Assembly: GCA_965277345.1 (NCBI GenBank)
Contig: CBDICI010000004.1
Location: 62,001-126,000, forward strand
Source of the DNA: CAIOYC01 sp965277345
GTDB taxonomy: Bacteria > Pseudomonadota > Alphaproteobacteria > Caulobacterales > Caulobacteraceae
Direction: 5' to 3'
Length of the DNA: 64,000 bases
This document shows positions 60,616 through 64,000 of this stretch, in pieces; position 1 is the first letter of the stretch; every line of letters starts with the position of its first letter. The notes below the pieces were generated by a model. The model was not told where the DNA came from. It was given only the letters and a program-made list of their open reading frames with translations, and made no database searches. The position numbers and the translations under genes were made by a program.

Positions 60616-60676
60616 TTGACTTGGCGGAGGGGGCGCCCTATCCACCCGCCTCCCGTCCCCGCGACACCTCGCGGGG
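60616..60676 (+). promoter_or_regulatory. rpmJ promoter and leader hairpin
   Basis: TTGACT (60616-60621) and TATCCA (60639-60644) with 17-nt spacing give a plausible promoter. A perfect hairpin CCCCGCG-N6-CGCGGGG (60657-60676) lies right after the expected start point and is followed by CGTTTCTGTTTG, a weak U-rich tail, so it may act as an attenuator or as the terminator of the DUF3147 gene. Confidence 0.5.
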
Positions 60677-60713
60677 CGTTTCTGTTTGACGAACCGACGC
60701 CAGGTACCGCGCC

Positions 60714-60839
60714 ATGAAGGTCAGAAGCTCGCTGAAGTCTCTCAAGGGCCGCCACCGCGACTGCAAGCTCGTGCGGCGCAAGGGCGTGGTCTATGTCATC
60801 AACAAGACCGATCCCCGCTTCAAAGCCAAGCAGGGCTGA
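60714..60839 (+). CDS. rpmJ: 50S ribosomal protein L36
   Basis: 41 aa: MKVRSSLKSLKGRHRDCKLV followed by RRKGVVYVINKTDPRFKAKQ and G. Only one of the four zinc-ligand positions (Cys17) is kept, the zinc-free form usual in alphaproteobacteria. The stop overlaps the ATG of the HAD gene (TGATG), so the two are translationally coupled. Confidence 0.95.
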   Translation: MKVRSSLKSLKGRHRDCKLVRRKGVVYVINKTDPRFKAKQG

Positions 60840-61492
60840 TGCCCACGCCCGCGTCATCGCGGGCGGACACGCCGGAACCACCTGAAGGGCGGCCCACGGC
60901 CGTCCTTTTTGACGTCGGCAACGTCATCGTCCGCTGGGACCCGCGCAACCTCTACGCCAAGCTGATCGACGATCCCGTGGCGCTGGACCACTTTCTGGCC
61001 GAGGTGTGCCCGATGAGCTGGCACGCGCAGACCGATCGCGGCCGGCCCTTCGCCGACAACATCGCCGAGCGTTCGGCCCTGTATCCGGACCACGCCGCGC
61101 TGATCAAAGCCTGGTGGGACCGCTGGCCGGAGATGTGCACCGGGCCGATCGCCGAGACCGTGGCGGTGATGGACGCCCTGCACGCGCGCGGCGTGGCCAT
61201 GCACGGCCTCACCAACATGTCCACCGAGGCCTGGCCCGGCATCCAGGCGCTGAGCCCGGCCTTCCGCTACCTGCGGACCGTGGTGGTGTCGGGTGAGGAC
61301 AAGGTGATCAAGCCCGACCCGGCCATCTTCCGCCTGGTGCTGGAGCGCACGGGCCTGGACGCCGCCGACCTGCTGTTCATCGACGACAGCGCCGCCAATA
61401 TCGCGGCCGCCGACCGCCTCGGCTTCCACACCCACCACTTCACCGACCCTGCGGCGCTGCGTCCACAGCTTGTGGGGCTCGGCCTGTTGTGA
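60839..61492 (+). CDS. HAD-superfamily hydrolase (subfamily IA)
   Basis: 217 aa. Motif I is TAVLFDVGNVIVRWD with nucleophile Asp in FDVGN (second acidic residue replaced, as in YihX-type enzymes), motif II Thr in HGLTNMSTEAW, Lys in EDKVIKPDPAIFRLVLER and motif IV acids in LLFIDDSAANIAAA. A 20-residue N-terminal extension precedes the fold. Probably a sugar-phosphate or nucleotide phosphatase. Coupled to rpmJ. Confidence 0.88.
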   Translation: MPTPASSRADTPEPPEGRPTAVLFDVGNVIVRWDPRNLYAKLIDDPVALDHFLAEVCPMSWHAQTDRGRPFADNIAERSALYPDHAALIKAWWDRWPEMCTGPIAETVAVMDALHARGVAMHGLTNMSTEAWPGIQALSPAFRYLRTVVVSGEDKVIKPDPAIFRLVLERTGLDAADLLFIDDSAANIAAADRLGFHTHHFTDPAALRPQLVGLGLL

Positions 61493-61549
61493 CCCCGGAC
61501 GCGGGCCGCTAGGGTTCCGGGCTCCCGTTTACGACACCCAGGTACAGCC

Positions 61550-61822
61550 ATGGCCGACGACGCCTCCTCCCTCTCCGCCGACGTGCTGGCCGGCGCCGCG
61601 CAAGGGCGGCTGAAGAGCCTGATCGAGCGCATCGAGCGGCTGGAGGAAGACAAGGCCGCCATCATGGCCGACATGAAGGAGGTGTTCGCCGAGGCCAAGG
61701 GCGAGGGCTTCGACACCAAGATCATGCGTAAGGTGGTGCGCCTGCGCAAACAGGATCGCGCCAAGCGGTTGGAGGAGGAGGCGATCCTCGACCTCTACCT
61801 TTCCGCCATCGGCGGCCTCTAA
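61550..61822 (+). CDS. gapR: GapR-type nucleoid-associated protein (DUF2312)
   Basis: 90 aa. Two long helices: LKSLIERIERLEEDKAAIMA and DMKEVFAEAKGEGFDTKIMR, then the family's invariant KVVRLRKQDRAKRLEEEAIL, DLYLSAIGGL. In Caulobacter GapR forms tetramers that clamp overtwisted AT-rich DNA ahead of replication and is essential. Sequence matches that family over its full length. Followed 9 nt later by a conserved small gene. Confidence 0.92.
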   Translation: MADDASSLSADVLAGAAQGRLKSLIERIERLEEDKAAIMADMKEVFAEAKGEGFDTKIMRKVVRLRKQDRAKRLEEEAILDLYLSAIGGL

Positions 61823-61831
61823 GCCCTAGGG

Positions 61832-62176
61832 TTGGGGACTTTCGGCTCCAACAAGCCGCCTCCCAGCCGGGAGGAACAACGCGCCAAGGACAAGGCGCGG
61901 ATCAAGCGCGCGGCGCTTCGCGCCCTGAAGCGGGCCAAGGCGCAGGCCGACAAGGCCGGCGTCGAGCTTTCCGAATGGGAGGGCGAGTTCCTGGGCTCGG
62001 TGGAGGCGCGGGTGACCACCTATGGCCGCGCCTTCGCCGATCCCGACAAGGGCGGCGCGGGCTCCGCCCTCTCCGCGCTCCAGACCCGCAAACTCAAGGA
62101 GATCGCCGCCAAGGCCAGGGGCGAGACCCCCGTGCGGCGTGGGTTCAGGCGGAAAGTGGAAGACCCGGAGGCGTAG
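61832..62176 (+). CDS. Conserved hypothetical protein, highly basic
   Basis: 114 aa from a TTG (MGTFGSNKPPP), the only start-like codon before the conserved-looking body; the ribosome binding site is weak (TAGGG). It is Lys/Arg/Ala-rich and helical (REEQRAKDKARIKRAALRAL, KRAKAQADKAGVELSEWEGE, SALQTRKLKEIAAKARGE). Closely follows gapR and may be cotranscribed. DNA or RNA binding is suggested by charge only. Confidence 0.6.
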   Translation: MGTFGSNKPPPSREEQRAKDKARIKRAALRALKRAKAQADKAGVELSEWEGEFLGSVEARVTTYGRAFADPDKGGAGSALSALQTRKLKEIAAKARGETPVRRGFRRKVEDPEA

Positions 62177-62204
62177 GTCGTCTGCCTCCCCCGGCCCCCT
62201 CACC

Positions 62205-62309
62205 CTAGACCCTGATCGGTTCATCTTGAACCGTGAATCAGGGTCTACACTTTGAGTTTAGAGCATGATTCACGTTCGGATGAGTCCATCCGAAACGATC
62301 ATGCTCTAG
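62205..62309. repeat. 105-bp two-hairpin repeat, copy 2
   Basis: Same element as 25621-25725 in opposite orientation, with both outer ends reading CTAG (62205-62208 and 62306-62309). Compared with copy 1 there is one internal change (loop of the AGAGCATGAT hairpin) and one at the outer end. It lies in the 156-bp gap between two convergent genes and overlaps no coding region. Confidence 0.92.
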
Positions 62310-62332
62310 CCTCTCCCCTCGGGCAGAGGAGC

Positions 62333-63202
62333 TCATAGGCGTCGGAACGCTGTTGGCTTGCCGCCGCCCGCCGCCTCGATCCGCGTCACCGCATCGGCCA
62401 GCGGCTCGGCGGCGGTGGCCATATGGTGGGCGTTGGCGTGCAGCAGACGCCGCGCGTCGAGCATGATGCCCACATGGCCCTTCCAGAACACCAGATCGTC
62501 GCGCCTCAGCCCGGCGAGGTCGGCGCCAACCTCCAGGGCCGCGCCCAGCGCCTGCTGCATGTCGCTGTCGCGCGGGCAGGCGCGGCCACAGGCATAGAGC
62601 GCCTGCTGCACCAGTCCCGAACAGTCGAGGCCGAGGCTGTCGCGCCCGCCCCACAGATAGGGCGCGCCCAGAAACCGCTCCGCCACGCCGGCGGGGTCCG
62701 ACGCCAGATGTTCGCCGATGGGCGAGATGTGGTGGGCGGCCACGTGGCCCCCGCGCACCAGCCTGACGAACCTGATGTCGGCCTCCGCATCGTCGGCCTC
62801 CACCGCCACCAGCGCGTTCAGCGAATACATGCCCAGCACCGGCGCACGGATCGAGGGCGCGGCGAAGCCGTAGGTGCGGATCGCCCCGACCCAGTGGGTG
62901 GCGCGCAGGATTTCGGCGGTAAGGCCGCGCAAGTCCACCCAGCCCACATAGCCGTCCCGGTCGGCCTGCCCCCAGCCCCAGCCGCCCTTGGTCTCCAGCA
63001 CCTGGAAGGTCTCGCCGAACAGCAGCTGATCCCACTGTTCGGCATGGCTGTCGGGAGCCTTGCGGAGGGGGGTCGAGGCGGCCTGGACCTGCATGGGGCG
63101 CCCGTCGGCATAGCGGCCGGCGGCCACCACCCCCTCCAGCGCCGCGGCGGCCAGGTCCGGACGGGCCGGCGTGATCCGGGGATCGTGCGCGGCGGGGCTC
63201 AT
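62333..63202 (-). CDS. NlpC/P60-family cell-wall peptidase
   Basis: 289 aa. N-terminal SH3-like domains (about 35-165, with QVQAASTPLRKAPDSHAEQW and DQLLFGETFQVLETKGGWGW) lead into a C40 peptidase: Cys in DSLGLDCSGLVQQALYACGR, His in FWKGHVGIMLDARRLLHANA and a following His in AHHMATA. No signal peptide is obvious, as in other alphaproteobacterial members. Probably cleaves the D-Glu-DAP type bond. Its ATG overlaps the aminopeptidase stop (ATGA at 63202-63199). Confidence 0.9.
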   Translation of the reverse strand: MSPAAHDPRITPARPDLAAAALEGVVAAGRYADGRPMQVQAASTPLRKAPDSHAEQWDQLLFGETFQVLETKGGWGWGQADRDGYVGWVDLRGLTAEILRATHWVGAIRTYGFAAPSIRAPVLGMYSLNALVAVEADDAEADIRFVRLVRGGHVAAHHISPIGEHLASDPAGVAERFLGAPYLWGGRDSLGLDCSGLVQQALYACGRACPRDSDMQQALGAALEVGADLAGLRRDDLVFWKGHVGIMLDARRLLHANAHHMATAAEPLADAVTRIEAAGGGKPTAFRRL

Positions 63203-64000
63203 CTGGGATATCGGGCCTTCAAGATCTCGAACGCCGCGCGAATCGCCTGCGCCTCCCCACCGGCGGGGTGGCCGGGCCGCCCCCTGGCGTTCCAGGCGAA
63301 GATGTCGAAATGGACCCACGCCCCGTCTTTTGGCGCGAAGCGCTGCAGGAACAGGGCGGCGGTGACCGAGCCCGCCTGCGCCCAGGCGTCGGGATCGTTC
63401 TTCAGGTCGGCGATGTCGCTGTCCAGCGCCGCCTCGTAGCCCGCCCATAGCGGCATCCGCCACAGCGGGTCGGCGACGGCCTCGGCGGCCGTGGCGAGTT
63501 CGCCGGCCAAGGCGTCGTCGGCGGTATAGAAGGGGATGACCTCCGGCCCCAGCGCCACCCGCGCCGCGCCGGTCAGGGTGGCGAAATCCAGCGTCAGGTC
63601 GGGCTTCAGTTCGCCCGCGCGGGTCAGGGCGTCGGCCAGGATCAGCCGCCCCTCCGCATCGGTATTGCCGACCTCGATGGACAGCCCGGCGCGGCTGGCT
63701 AGCACGTCGCCCGGCCGCATGGCGTCGCCGCCGATGGCGTTCTCCACCACCGGGACGAGCACCGCCAGCCGCACCGGCAGGGCGGCCCCCATCGTCATCC
63801 GCGCCAGGGCCAGGGCGTGGGCGGCGCCGCCCATGTCCTTCTTCATCAGCCGCATCCCGGCGGAGGGCTTGATATCGAGCCCGCCGGTATCGAACACCAC
63901 ACCCTTGCCGACGAGGACGATCAGGGGCGCGTCGGGCGCGGCCGCGGGACCCTTCCAGCCGATCTCGATCATGCGCGATGCGCGGTGCGGGGCGGCGGCG
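63199..64000 (-). CDS. Leucyl aminopeptidase family M17 (5' end outside window)
   Basis: About 267 C-terminal residues are visible; the reading continues through the right edge. Di-zinc M17 motifs are intact: VGKGVVFDTGGLDIKPSAGM, LMKKDMGGAAHALALA, VENAIGGDAMRPGDV, the signature NTDAEGRLILADAL and DFATLTGAARVALGPEV. The end WVHFDIFAWNARGRPGHPAG is typical of the alphaproteobacterial subgroup. Releases N-terminal residues from peptides in the cytoplasm. Coupled to the NlpC/P60 gene. Confidence 0.93.
   Translation of the reverse strand, partial: AAAPHRASRMIEIGWKGPAAAPDAPLIVLVGKGVVFDTGGLDIKPSAGMRLMKKDMGGAAHALALARMTMGAALPVRLAVLVPVVENAIGGDAMRPGDVLASRAGLSIEVGNTDAEGRLILADALTRAGELKPDLTLDFATLTGAARVALGPEVIPFYTADDALAGELATAAEAVADPLWRMPLWAGYEAALDSDIADLKNDPDAWAQAGSVTAALFLQRFAPKDGAWVHFDIFAWNARGRPGHPAGGEAQAIRAAFEILKARYPR

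Overview
The window is GC-rich, densely packed bacterial chromosome with short intergenic spaces and many ATGA/GTGA stop-start overlaps. Gene content points to an alphaproteobacterium of the Caulobacterales (Caulobacter/Phenylobacterium type): a GapR (DUF2312) nucleoid protein, a TacA-like sigma-54 response regulator, two large TonB-dependent receptors, an xerD/aroK/aroB/CorC cluster, a bolA/J-domain/cobS cluster and AhpC-AhpD with a divergent OxyR. This assignment is inferred from gene families and neighbourhood, not from an alignment. No rRNA, tRNA or CRISPR array was seen.

Layout. 1-4.6 kb (minus): infC with an ATT start, two glycosyltransferases, a tiny membrane protein, MgtC and a secreted protein. 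4.6-11.6 kb: xerD divergent from aroK-aroB, then an SDR/HxlR pair, then a CorC-FAD oxidoreductase-cupin operon. 11.6-15.8 kb: bolA divergent from a J-domain protein, cobS, two very small proteins, then thiS and thiG separated by a TumE/TumA toxin-antitoxin pair. 16-19.2 kb: TonB receptor and terminator. 19.2-21.4 kb: pantothenate genes panD and panB-panC. 21.4-24.8 kb: type III polyketide synthase operon (with a DUF1330 gene broken by a stop codon) and a secreted phosphoinositide phospholipase. 24.8-25.7 kb: an intact IS5/IS427-type insertion sequence abutting a 105-bp two-hairpin repeat. 25.7-30.5 kb: PseG-like/XdhC pair, cytochrome b561/cytochrome c pair, serine dehydratase. 30.6-38.5 kb: second TonB receptor, a small secreted protein, siroheme-synthase N-domain protein and putA. 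38.6-43.2 kb: oxidoreductase/TetR, AhpD-AhpC/OxyR and a His-rich PadR regulator with a three-palindrome promoter. 43.2-50.4 kb: aroA, a hydrolase/thioesterase pair, HicA and DUF1902, pepF, tacA-like regulator. 50.4-57.2 kb: sterol-desaturase family protein, amidase, dapB, a glutathione transferase, a repeat-rich gap, a secreted protein of atypical composition and a COG0523 GTPase. 57.4-64 kb: MFS transporter, lytic transglycosylase, DUF3147, rpmJ-HAD, gapR, a second copy of the 105-bp repeat, an NlpC/P60 peptidase and the 3' part of a leucyl aminopeptidase gene.

How it works together. Most of the window is housekeeping: aromatic amino acids (aroK, aroB, aroA), pantothenate (panB, C, D), thiazole (thiS, G), lysine/cell wall (dapB), proline and serine catabolism (putA, sdaA), peroxide defence (AhpC/AhpD/OxyR) and peptide turnover. 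Accessory or mobile layers sit between these units: one IS, two toxin-antitoxin-type loci, a dispersed 105-bp palindromic element and several other intergenic palindromic repeats. No clearly new multi-gene defence or mobile system was recognised. The items most worth following up are the 105-bp element and its relation to the IS, the toxin-antitoxin pair inside the thiS-thiG unit, the PadR three-palindrome promoter, the polyketide operon with its in-frame stop, and the convergent HicA/DUF1902 arrangement.
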